A DNA stretch of 64,000 nucleotides from contig OZ020244.1 in NCBI GenBank assembly GCA_963971285.1, positions 12,214,001 to 12,278,000 on the forward strand. The letters run 5' to 3'. This document shows, piece by piece, positions 7,095 through 17,200 of this stretch. The first letter of the stretch is position 1, and every line of letters starts with the position of its first letter. Under the pieces are notes generated by a model. That model saw only the letters and a list, made by a program, of their open reading frames with translations. It ran no database searches and was not told the DNA's origin. The DNA is from Astropecten irregularis. Its lineage: Eukaryota; Echinodermata; Asteroidea; Paxillosida; Astropectinidae. The translations under genes were made by a program, and so were the position numbers.

Positions 7095-7375
7095 TTATGA
7101 TGAAAAGTTTCGGGAGACAACTACCCTATATGGACTTCCTTCAGACCAAGTTTGGTTAAGATTGACTTTTTAAAAATTACAAAAGTGGCTCCGAGAAAAC
7201 CCCTGTGCTTTGTCTATGGGTTTTTGGCGACAAGAAGAAGAAGAAGAAGAAACTAGAGTTTATGGCTGTTTGAAACAGCACATAAAGCTTTTCCGCATGT
7301 GATATAAATTGCTTGTCATTCAGAATTGTGTCATTAGAAAGACCTTCCCTAACATTGACATTTGGCGAAAGAAAA

Positions 7376-7755
7376 ATGATTGTAGCTTTTACCACTTTTA
7401 AATGACAAGCTACTTCCGGTTTGACCGGAAGTAGAGGTCATAGAGGTCAAGCGATGTGTCACAAAGAAAGATTTTGCCTATCATTGATATTTAGTGAAGG
7501 AATCATGATTTTAGCTCTTACCACTTTAAAATGAGGACCAACTTCCGGTTTGACCGGAAGTAAAGGTCACCGAGGTCAAGTAATGTGTCACATAGAAAGA
7601 CCTTGCCTAGCATGGACTTTTGGTGAAAGAATCGTGATCCTATCTCTTACCACTTTTAAATGAGGAGCTACTTCCTGTTTGACCGGATATAGAGGTCACA
7701 GAGGTCAACCAATGTGTCACATAGAAAGACCTTACCTATCATTGACATTTAGCGA
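7376..7755. repeat. 129-bp tandem repeats in copy 3, three units
   Basis: Landmarks are at 7419, 7548 and 7677, 129 bp apart. Differences in repeat number between the three element copies (5, 5, 3) show expansion or loss of internal units. Confidence 0.85.
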
Positions 7756-7832
7756 AGGAATCAATCTAATATCTCAAACGGTCGATTTTTTGTTGATTTT
7801 TGAATATTTTGATAATTAAATTCAAATCGCTT

Positions 7833-7856
7833 GTCACGTGACACCTGATGACGTCA
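7833..7856. promoter_or_regulatory. GTCACGTGAC-N6-TGACGTCA composite, element copy 3
   Basis: E-box palindrome 7833-7842 and CRE 7849-7856, with the conserved 6-bp gap. Confidence 0.5.
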
Positions 7857-8035
7857 TTATGATGAAAAGTTTCGGGAGACAACTACCCTATATGGACTTC
7901 CTTCAGACCAAATTTGGTTAAGATTGACTGTTTAAAAATTACAAAAGTGGCTCCGAGAATACCCCCGTGGTTTGTCTATGGGTTTTTTGGCGACAAGAAG
8001 AAGAAAAAAAAAGAAAAAACAGAACAAAAACAAAG

Positions 8036-8058
8036 GCTTTTCGCTTCCGCGAAAAAGC
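8036..8058. other. Terminal hairpin shared with the satellite
   Basis: GCTTTTCGC, loop TTCC, GCGAAAAAGC: nine pairs with one bulged A. The same hairpin ends each 904/909-bp monomer (for example 10343-10365). It is the clearest physical link between the element cluster and the array. Confidence 0.75.
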
Positions 8059-8069
8059 CAAAAAACTAG

Positions 8070-8130
8070 AGGTTGTGTCTGTTGAAAACAGAACACATGG
8101 CTTTTCCGCATATGATATAAAATATTTCAA
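8070..8130 (+). mobile_element. Truncated 5' start of a fourth, diverged element copy
   Basis: AGGTTGTGTCTGTTGAAAAC.GA.CACATGGCTTTTCCGCATATGATATAAA-like sequence follows CTAG directly and aligns with the 5' leader of copies 1-3. It breaks off after GATATAAA. It is a fragment or a related subfamily. Confidence 0.5.
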
Positions 8131-8312
8131 AAATTAATACACATCGCGTATTTTGTTTTTGGTTTAAAAGTGACCATGTCTCAATGTTGTTTAACCCATT
8201 ATAGTCGCATGGTTAATGGATCTAGTCCCTAATTGAAGACACTGTCATTCAGTTGGACATTATACCATGACATCATTATGATGATGTTGGAGGACCTGGG
8301 TGCTTTTGAGGA
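8131..8312. other. Spacer, nothing recognised
   Basis: AT-rich sequence with no exon, RNA gene or clear repeat. Confidence 0.4.
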
Positions 8313-8740
8313 TACATCATTATGCGAATGACACAAAATCATTTTGCGTATACAACATCATTAACAAATACAACATTCATTAGCCAATACAAATTCATTT
8401 GTGAATACAAATTCATTTGCAAATAGAAAATCATTGGCGAACACAAAATCATTTGCGAATACAAAATCATTTATTGCCAGTACGTAATCATTTTGTGTAT
8501 TCATTTGACGAAGATGATATCATATGCGAATACGGAAAATTATTTTGTATTCGTTAATAATGATCTTCTTCGACTTTCTTGAAGGCGATATCAGATGCGA
8601 ATAGAAATCATTTGCAAATACTAATTCATATGTGAATACAAAATCATTTTGCGTATTCGCATATCGTCTACGACAAATGATTGCGTGAAGATGACATCTT
8701 TTGCGAATACGAAATCAATATCGAATACCAATCATTTGGA
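8313..8740. repeat. Short degenerate repeats, GCGAATACAAAATCATTT type
   Basis: A unit of about 18-22 bp built from GCGAATAC, AAAATCATTT and TTGC recurs many times with heavy variation. Some units appear inverted (GTATTCGCATATG). There is no coding potential. Confidence 0.7.
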
Positions 8741-9449
8741 GAACATGATTGCATGAAACGTATTTGCTTCCATGTAATGAACTTCAGTATTAAACTGATT
8801 GCCACGTATAGAAAAACACGCCTACAAGGTCTAGGGGAAAGGACGTGACATTTACTTGTTCATGTGTAAAACTGTATGATCAAATTGCCACGTACAAAAA
8901 GACAAAGTCTATGGATCTTTGCAGTTTTCCAATACAACTCTTTCCAAGTATTATATTAAGTTGTACATGAATTTACTTAACACGACCAATAAAATGACGT
9001 ACATTACTCCTCAACCTACATTGAAAACATTTAGATTAAGATTTTGGATGCTGGTATACGTACGTGCATTGGCAAGATGAAATACGAGTTGTAAGTCACG
9101 ACATTGTTTTACACAGGGAAAGATTGACGTAGGTACAGTGTATGAGAATTCCCGAATTCGAGCAACATAATGTTTTGTACATGACCATTAATTTCACGTA
9201 AACTGTGTACAAAGTTACAGACCAGTAAATAGGTTCAAATCAGTCCGCAGAGCTCATTAATTTTTTGTATACCCTCAAAATTTTTCTTTATAAGAACATT
9301 TTCTGAACCTTACATGGGAATTCCTGTAGAACACAATTAAACAACTTGGTCACTAGAGTTTGGACTTTTACTTTTAAGTTGTTTGGATGAAATCCGACCC
9401 TAAATTCGCTCTACTTTTGCATGCAGTGGAGGGATAATCCAGACAAGCC
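8741..9449. other. Non-repetitive spacer before the satellite
   Basis: I find no open frame with exon-like borders, no RNA gene and no repeat, apart from two loosely similar ATTGCCACGTA patches near 8800 and 8890. It is the flank of the satellite array. Confidence 0.5.
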
Positions 9450-9812
9450 AAAAATACAAGTTTTCGAACGTTAGAGGGCGTCTTACCATTTCTTTTATAC
9501 GCAGTCGGAAAATTCGAAAGGCTTGCGGCGTGCATTTTCTGGACAAGTCATGCAACGCAGGGCTCCCCAAATGCCTTGAAATGAAATATGTTTAGGGTAT
9601 ACACAAAATGTATGAGCTGGCGAACAGAATTGGGCCTATATGCAAGTCTTGTCCCGGTAATGAAGATGCGCGCATACCGTAAAGTTAGAATTTGCTAGAG
9701 ATAAAGAAAGCTTACAATTTTCATAAAATCGTAAAAAATTCAATCAAGATGCCGTCGTGTCGCCGTTTCACATTTAGCATCCCGGACACACATACTTAAT
9801 ACCCACTAATTT

Positions 9813-9847
9813 TCATGACGATCGGACAATGTCTTCATGACGATCGG
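9813..9847. repeat. Paired 13-bp direct repeat within the monomer
   Basis: TCATGACGATCGG occurs at 9813-9825 and 9835-9847, a step of 22 bp or about two helical turns. The pair is kept in the array, with isolated exceptions such as the T variant at 10744 and a GACCATCGG variant in monomers 45-46 and 53-56. Confidence 0.6.
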
Positions 9848-10047
9848 CCTATCGGCTATTGTGTTACCAAAATCTCATTTTGATGACTTATGATGACGTC
9901 ACAGTATTTTGCTCCGAAAATGTTGATCTCTGTTGCACATTTAAGAATTACAAAAAGAATTTTAAAGATACCATCTTTCGTTCACTAGTTATCGTTAAAA
10001 TAACTTTAATGACCCAAATATTCAATAAATCATAAGAAATCGGAGGA

Positions 10048-10066
10048 TGACGTCATGATGACGTCA
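10048..10066. promoter_or_regulatory. Two CRE palindromes at an 11-bp step
   Basis: TGACGTCA at 10048-10055 and 10059-10066, separated by TGA, so the centres are about one helical turn apart. Another TGACGTCA lies at 9894-9901. The pair is present in all 60 monomers. The sequence matches CREB/ATF sites; occupancy is inference. Confidence 0.5.
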
Positions 10067-10124
10067 TTGCAATTTTTTGATATAACACTTCCCGACTTAG
10101 ACACGTACCAAGTTTCCACTCAGT

Positions 10125-10139
10125 CGAACCAAGGGTTCG
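10125..10139. repeat. Small perfect inverted repeat CGAACC-AAG-GGTTCG
   Basis: Six paired bases with a 3-base loop, present in every monomer. It may be a protein site or have no function. Confidence 0.5.
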
Positions 10140-10178
10140 CTCATAATTGGCATGCGAAGTTTGGCCATTTATGGCACT

Positions 10179-10202
10179 GTCACGTGACCCATGATGACGT
10201 CA
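10179..10202. promoter_or_regulatory. GTCACGTGAC-N6-TGACGTCA composite in the satellite
   Basis: E-box palindrome 10179-10188 and CRE 10195-10202 with a 6-bp gap. This is the same arrangement as in the element copies at 6055, 7071 and 7833, although surrounding bases have diverged. It recurs in each monomer at 904 or 909 bp steps. Confidence 0.55.
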
Positions 10203-10342
10203 TGATGACGAAATTGTTCGGCACACATCCGCACTATAGGGACTTTGTTTTGACCAAGTTTGGCTGATATTGGCTGTTTAAAACTAAACAAAGTGGGGTG
10301 TAGAAAGTCTGTGCACAAGCCTATGACAGAACAAAAAGAAAA

Positions 10343-10365
10343 GCTTTTCGCTTCCGCGAAAAAGC
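10343..10365. other. Terminal hairpin of the satellite monomer
   Basis: GCTTTTCGC, loop TTCC, GCGAAAAAGC with one bulged A, preceded by CAGAACAAAAAGAAAA. It marks the last bases of the monomer as phased here and matches 8036-8058. One copy has a single change (GCTTTTTGC near 27540). Confidence 0.75.
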
Positions 10366-10366
10366 C

Positions 10367-11275
10367 AAAAATACAAGTTTTCGAACGTTGAGGGCGTCTT
10401 ACCAATTTCCGTTTGCAGTCCGGAGAAGACTTGCCGGCGTGCATTTTCTGAACAAGTCATGCAACGCAGGGCTCCCCAAATGCCTTGAAATGAAATATGT
10501 TTAGGGTATACACAAAATGTATGAGCTGGCGAACAGAATTGGGCCTATATGCAAGTCTTGTCCCGGTAATGAAGATGCGCGCATACCGTAAAGTTAGAAT
10601 TTGCTAGAGATAAAGAAAGCTTACAATTTTCATAAAATCGTAAAAAATTCAATCAAGATGCCGTCGTGTCGCCGTTTCACATTTAGCATCCCGGACACAC
10701 ATACTTAATACCCACTAATTTTCATGACGATCGGACAATGTCTTTATGACGATCGGCCTATCGGCTATTGTGTTACCAAAATCTCATTTTGATGACTTAT
10801 GATGACGTCACAGTATTTTGCTCCGAAAATGTTGATCTCTGTTGCACATTTAAGAATTACAAAAAGAATTTTAAAGATACCATCTTTCGTTCACTAGTTA
10901 TCGTTAAAATAACTTTAATGACCCAAATATTCAATAAATCATAAGAAATCGGAGGATGACGTCATGATGACGTCATTGCAATTTTTTGATATAACACTTC
11001 CCGACTTAGACACGTACCAAGTTTCCACTCAGTCGAACCAAGGGTTCGCTCATAATTGGCATGCGAAGTTTGGCCATTTATGGCACTGTCACGTGACCCA
11101 TGATGACGTCATGATGACGAAATTGTTCGGCACACATCCGCACTATAGGGACTTTGTTTTGACCAAGTTTGGCTGATATTGGCTGTTTAAAACTAAACAA
11201 AGTGGGGTGTAGAAAGTCTGTGCACAAGCCTATGACAGAACAAAAAGAAAAGCTTTTCGCTTCCGCGAAAAAGCC
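10367..11275 (+). repeat. Monomer 2, reference 909-bp monomer
   Basis: Order of landmarks: AAAAATACAAG start; GAACGTTGAGGGCG; GCCTTGAAATGAAATATG (the 909 marker); GTATACACAAAATG; TGCGCGCATACCGT; CCGTCGTGTCGCCG; the paired TCATGACGATCGG (first copy intact, second disturbed by T at 10744); a CRE; the CRE pair; the small inverted repeat; E-box plus CRE; the TTTGGCTGATATTGGC-like stretch; and the hairpin. The 3' part from the E-box onward is the part shared with the 5.2-8.1 kb elements. Confidence 0.85.
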
Positions 11276-14200
11276 AAAAATACAAGTTTTCGAACGTTGA
11301 GGGCGTCTTACCAATTTTCGTTTGCAGTCCGGAGAAGACTTGCCGGCGTGCATTTTCTGAACAAGTCATGCAACGCAGGGCTCCCCAAATGCCTTGTATT
11401 ATGTTTAGGGTATACACAAAATGTATGAGCTGGCGAACAGAATTGGGCCTATATGCAAGTCTTGTCCCGGTAATGAAGATGCGCGCATACCGTAAAGTTA
11501 GAATTTGCTAGAGATAAAGAAAGCTTACAATTTTCATAAAATCGTAAAAAATTCAATCAAGATGCCGTCGTGTCGCCGTTTCACATTTAGCATCCCGGAC
11601 ACACATACTTAATACCCACTAATTTTCATGACGATCGGACAATGTCTTCATGACGATCGGCCTATCGGCTATTGTGTTACCAAAATCTCATTTTGATGAC
11701 TTATGATGACGTCACAGTATTTTGCTCCGAAAATGTTGATCTCTGTTGCACATTTAAGAATTACAAAAAGAATTTTAAAGATACCATCTTTCGTTCACTA
11801 GTTATCGTTAAAATAACTTTAATGACCCAAATATTCAATAAATCATAAGAAATCGGAGGATGACGTCATGATGACGTCATTGCAATTTTTTGATATAACA
11901 CTTCCCGACTTAGACACGTACCAAGTTTCCACTCAGTCGAACCAAGGGTTCGCTCATAATTGGCATGCGAAGTTTGGCCATTTATGGCACTGTCACGTGA
12001 CCCATGATGACGTCATGATGACGAAATTGTTCGGCACACATCCGCACTATAGGGACTTTGTTTTGACCAAGTTTGGCTGATATTGGCTGTTTAAAACTAA
12101 ACAAAGTGGGGTGTAGAAAGTCTGTGCACAAGCCTATGACAGAACAAAAAGAAAAGCTTTTCGCTTCCGCGAAAAAGCCAAAAATACAAGTTTTCGAACG
12201 TTGAGGGCGTCTTACCAATTTTCGTTTGCAGTCCGGAGAAGACTTGCCGGCGTGCATTTTCTGAACAAGTCATGCAACGCAGGGCTCCCCAAATGCCTTG
12301 TATTATGTTTAGGGTATACACAAAATGTATGAGCTGGCGAACAGAATTGGGCCTATATGCAAGTCTTGTCCCGGTAATGAAGATGCGCGCATACCGTAAA
12401 GTTAGAATTTGCTAGAGATAAAGAAAGCTTACAATTTTCATAAAATCGTAAAAAATTCAATCAAGATGCCGTCGTGTCGCCGTTTCACATTTAGCATCCC
12501 GGACACACATACTTAATACCCACTAATTTTCATGACGATCGGACAATGTCTTCATGACGATCGGCCTATCGGCTATTGTGTTACCAAAATCTCATTTTGA
12601 TGACTTATGATGACGTCACAGTATTTTGCTCCGAAAATGTTGATCTCTGTTGCACATTTAAGAATTACAAAAAGAATTTTAAAGATACCATCTTTCGTTC
12701 ACTAGTTATCGTTAAAATAACTTTAATGACCCAAATATTCAATAAATCATAAGAAATCGGAGGATGACGTCATGATGACGTCATTGCAATTTTTTGATAT
12801 AACACTTCCCGACTTAGACACGTACCAAGTTTCCACTCAGTCGAACCAAGGGTTCGCTCATAATTGGCATGCGAAGTTTGGCCATTTATGGCACTGTCAC
12901 GTGACCCATGATGACGTCATGATGACGAAATTGTTCGGCACACATCCGCACTATAGGGACTTTGTTTTGACCAAGTTTGGCTGATATTGGCTGTTTAAAA
13001 CTAAACAAAGTGGGGTGTAGAAAGTCTGTGCACAAGCCTATGACAGAACAAAAAGAAAAGCTTTTCGCTTCCGCGAAAAAGCCAAAAATACAAGTTTTCG
13101 AACGTTGAGGGCGTCTTACCAATTTTCGTTTGCAGTCCGGAGAAGACTTGCCGGCGTGCATTTTCTGAACAAGTCATGCAACGCAGGGCTCCCCAAATGC
13201 CTTGTATTATGTTTAGGGTATACACAAAATGTATGAGCTGGCGAACAGAATTGGGCCTATATGCAAGTCTTGTCCCGGTAATGAAGATGCGCGCATACCG
13301 TAAAGTTAGAATTTGCTAGAGATAAAGAAAGCTTACAATTTTCATAAAATCGTAAAAAATTCAATCAAGATGCCGTCGTGTCGCCGTTTCACGTTTAGCA
13401 TCCCGGACACACATACTTAATACCCACTAATTTTCATGACGATCGGACAATGTCTTCATGACGATCGGCCTATCGGCTATTGTGTTACCAAAATCTCATT
13501 TTGATGACTTATGATGACGTCACAGTATTTTGCTCCGAAAATGTTGATCTCTGTTGCACATTTAAGAATTACAAAAAGAATTTTAAAGATACCATCTTTC
13601 GTTCACTAGTTATCGTTAAAATAACTTTAATGACCCAAATATTCAATAAATCATAAGAAATCGGAGGATGACGTCATGATGACGTCATTGCAATTTTTTG
13701 ATATAACACTTCCCGACTTAGACACGTACCAAGTTTCCACTCAGTCGAACCAAGGGTTCGCTCATAATTGGCATGCGAAGTTTGGCCATTTATGGCACTG
13801 TCACGTGACCCATGATGACGTCATGATGACGAAATTGTTCGGCACACATCCGCACTATAGGGACTTTGTTTTGACCAAGTTTGGCTGATATTGGCTGTTT
13901 AAAACTAAACAAAGTGGGGTGTAGAAAGTCTGTGCACAAGCCTATGACAGAACAAAAAGAAAAGCTTTTCGCTTCCGCGAAAAAGCCAAAAATACAAGTT
14001 TTCGAACGTTGAGGGCGTCTTACCAATTTTCGTTTGCAGTCCGGAGAAGACTTGCCGGCGTGCATTTTCTGAACAAGTCATGCAACGCAGGGCTCCCCAA
14101 ATGCCTTGTATTATGTTTAGGGTATACACAAAATGTATGAGCTGGCGAACAGAATTGGGCCTATATGCAAGTCTTGTCCCGGTAATGAAGATGCGCGCAT

Positions 14201-17200
14201 ACCGTAAAGTTAGAATTTGCTAGAGATAAAGAAAGCTTACAATTTTCATAAAATCGTAAAAAATTCAATCAAGATGCCGTCGTGTCGCCGTTTCACATTT
14301 AGCATCCCGGACACACATACTTAATACCCACTAATTTTCATGACGATCGGACAATGTCTTCATGACGATCGGCCTATCGGCTATTGTGTTACCAAAATCT
14401 CATTTTGATGACTTATGATGACGTCACAGTATTTTGCTCCGAAAATGTTGATCTCTGTTGCACATTTAAGAATTACAAAAAGAATTTTAAAGATACCATC
14501 TTTCGTTCACTAGTTATCGTTAAAATAACTTTAATGACCCAAATATTCAATAAATCATAAGAAATCGGAGGATGACGTCATGATGACGTCATTGCAATTT
14601 TTTGATATAACACTTCCCGACTTAGACACGTACCAAGTTTCCACTCAGTCGAACCAAGGGTTCGCTCATAATTGGCATGCGAAGTTTGGCCATTTATGGC
14701 ACTGTCACGTGACCCATGATGACGTCATGATGACGAAATTGTTCGGCACACATCCGCACTATAGGGACTTTGTTTTGACCAAGTTTGGCTGATATTGGCT
14801 GTTTAAAACTAAACAAAGTGGGGTGTAGAAAGTCTGTGCACAAGCCTATGACAGAACAAAAAGAAAAGCTTTTCGCTTCCGCGAAAAAGCCAAAAATACA
14901 AGTTTTCGAACGTTGAGGGCGTCTTACCAATTTTCGTTTGCAGTCCGGAGAAGACTTGCCGGCGTGCATTTTCTGAACAAGTCATGCAACGCAGGGCTCC
15001 CCAAATGCCTTGTATTATGTTTAGGGTATACACAAAATGTATGAGCTGGCGAACAGAATTGGGCCTATATGCAAGTCTTGTCCCGGTAATGAAGATGCGC
15101 GCATACCGTAAAGTTAGAATTTGCTAGAGATAAAGAAAGCTTACAATTTTCATAAAATCGTAAAAAATTCAATCAAGATGCCGTCGTGTCGCCGTTTCAC
15201 ATTTCGCATCCCGGACACACATACTTAATACCCACTAATTTTCATGACGATCGGACAATGTCTTCATGACGATCGGCCTATCGGCTATTGTGTTACCAAA
15301 ATCTCATTTTGATGACTTATGATGACGTCACAGTATTTTGCTCCGAAAATGTTGATCTCTGTTGCACATTTAAGAATTACAAAAAGAATTTTAAAGATAC
15401 CATCTTTCGTTCACTAGTTATCGTTAAAATAACTTTAATGACCCAAATATTCAATAAATCATAAGAAATCGGAGGATGACGTCATGATGACGTCATTGCA
15501 ATTTTTTGATATAACACTTCCCGACTTAGACACGTACCAAGTTTCCACTCAGTCGAACCAAGGGTTCGCTCATAATTGGCATGCGAAGTTTGGCCATTTA
15601 TGGCACTGTCACGTGACCCATGATGACGTCATGATGACGAAATTGTTCGGCACACATCCGCACTATAGGGACTTTGTTTTGACCAAGTTTGGCTGATATT
15701 GGCTGTTTAAAACTAAACAAAGTGGGGTGTAGAAAGTCTGTGCACAAGCCTATGACAGAACAAAAAGAAAAGCTTTTCGCTTCCGCGAAAAAGCCAAAAA
15801 TACAAGTTTTCGAACGTTGAGGGCGTCTTACCAATTTTCGTTTGCAGTCCGGAGAAGACTTGCCGGCGTGCATTTTCTGAACAAGTCATGCAACGCAGGG
15901 CTCCCCAAATGCCTTGTATTATGTTTAGGGTATACACAAAATGTATGAGCTGGCGAACAGAATTGGGCCTATATGCAAGTCTTGTCCCGGTAATGAAGAT
16001 GCGCGCATACCGTAAAGTTAGAATTTGCTAGAGATAAAGAAAGCTTACAATTTTCATAAAATCGTAAAAAATTCAATCAAGATGCCGTCGTGTCGCCGTT
16101 TCACGTTTAGCATCCCGGACACACATACTTAATACCCACTAATTTTCATGACGATCGGACAATGTCTTCATGACGATCGGCCTATCGGCTATTGTGTTAC
16201 CAAAATCTCATTTTGATGACTTATGATGACGTCACAGTATTTTGCTCCGAAAATGTTGATCTCTGTTGCACATTTAAGAATTACAAAAAGAATTTTAAAG
16301 ATACCATCTTTCGTTCACTAGTTATCGTTAAAATAACTTTAATGACCCAAATATTCAATAAATCATAAGAAATCGGAGGATGACGTCATGATGACGTCAT
16401 TGCAATTTTTTGATATAACACTTCCCGACTTAGACACGTACCAAGTTTCCACTCAGTCGAACCAAGGGTTCGCTCATAATTGGCATGCGAAGTTTGGCCA
16501 TTTATGGCACTGTCACGTGACCCATGATGACGTCATGATGACGAAATTGTTCGGCACACATCCGCACTATAGGGACTTTGTTTTGACCAAGTTTGGCTGA
16601 TATTGGCTGTTTAAAACTAAACAAAGTGGGGTGTAGAAAGTCTGTGCACAAGCCTATGACAGAACAAAAAGAAAAGCTTTTCGCTTCCGCGAAAAAGCCA
16701 AAAATACAAGTTTTCGAACGTTGAGGGCGTCTTACCAATTTTCGTTTGCAGTCCGGAGAAGACTTGCCGGCGTGCATTTTCTGAACAAGTCATGCAACGC
16801 AGGGCTCCCCAAATGCCTTGTATTATGTTTAGGGTATACACAAAATGTATGAGCTGGCGAACAGAATTGGGCCTATATGCAAGTCTTGTCCCGGTAATGA
16901 AGATGCGCGCATACCGTAAAGTTAGAATTTGCTAGAGATAAAGAAAGCTTACAATTTTCATAAAATCGTAAAAAATTCAATCAAGATGCCGTCGTGTCGC
17001 CGTTTCACGTTTAGCATCCCGGACACACATACTTAATACCCACTAATTTTCATGACGATCGGACAATGTCTTCATGACGATCGGCCTATCGGCTATTGTG
17101 TTACCAAAATCTCATTTTGATGACTTATGATGACGTCACAGTATTTTGCTCCGAAAATGTTGATCTCTGTTGCACATTTAAGAATTACAAAAAGAATTTT

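Larger units (their letters stand above)
6234..7256 (+). mobile_element. Dispersed repeat element, copy 2 (five internal 129-bp repeats)
   Basis: Same order and junctions as copy 1: it begins AGTTTATGGCTG after CTAG at 6230-6233 and ends with CTAG at 7253-7256 after a longer GAAGAAGAAGAAG tail. The 3' module from 7071 is almost identical to copy 1. Confidence 0.7.
7257..8069 (+). mobile_element. Dispersed repeat element, copy 3 (three internal repeats, hairpin tail)
   Basis: This shares the 5' leader and 3' module of copies 1 and 2 but has only three 129-bp units. It also has an extended tail: GAAGAAGAAAAAAAAAG, then CAGAACAAAAACAAAGG and a GC-capped hairpin at 8036-8058, then GCCAAAAAACTAG. 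The CAGAACAAAAA plus hairpin tail is shared with every satellite monomer starting at 9.4 kb. A hairpin a few bases before a terminal CTAG recalls the 3' ends of Helitron-type elements (hairpin then CTRR), but the 5' end does not begin TC and no Rep/helicase is present. Confidence 0.65.
10055..10267 (+). other. 70-codon open frame repeated in every monomer, probably not a gene
   Basis: An ATG frame starting inside the CRE pair (MMTSLQFFDITLPDL) and ending FVLTKFG-stop is intact in all 60 monomers. It has no Kozak-type or promoter evidence and no recognised domain. Near-identity of monomers explains its preservation. The related element copies carry a similar peptide at the same place (CHVTPDDVIMMKSFG against CHVTHDDVMMTKLFG), but differences are spread over second and third codon positions without a clear bias. 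It overlaps an antisense 91-codon frame. I list it only because of its regularity. Confidence 0.15.
9450..10366 (+). repeat. First (edge) satellite monomer, 917 bp
   Basis: Homology to the array starts at AAGCC/AAAAATACAAG, just after where the hairpin of a previous monomer would end. About 45 bp (roughly 9477-9535) are strongly diverged and 8 bp longer than in other monomers. From about 9,530 on, it matches the interior monomers nearly exactly. The upstream half of the hairpin is absent, so the array seems to begin at a monomer boundary. Confidence 0.85.

Noticed and set aside
10370..10400. CENP-B box-like TTCGAACGTTGAGGG
   Set aside because: Against TTCG-N4-A-N2-CGGG it has T for the central A and AGGG for CGGG, so two core bases are wrong; too weak to call.
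10169..10444. 91-codon and 74-codon antisense frames repeated through the array
   Set aside because: They cross the hairpin and monomer junction, overlap the sense frame, and the 74-codon frame depends on the 904-type indel. They look like by-products of near-identical repeats.
10495..10515. Telomere-like TTTAGGG in each monomer
   Set aside because: It is a single occurrence per monomer, not a tandem run.
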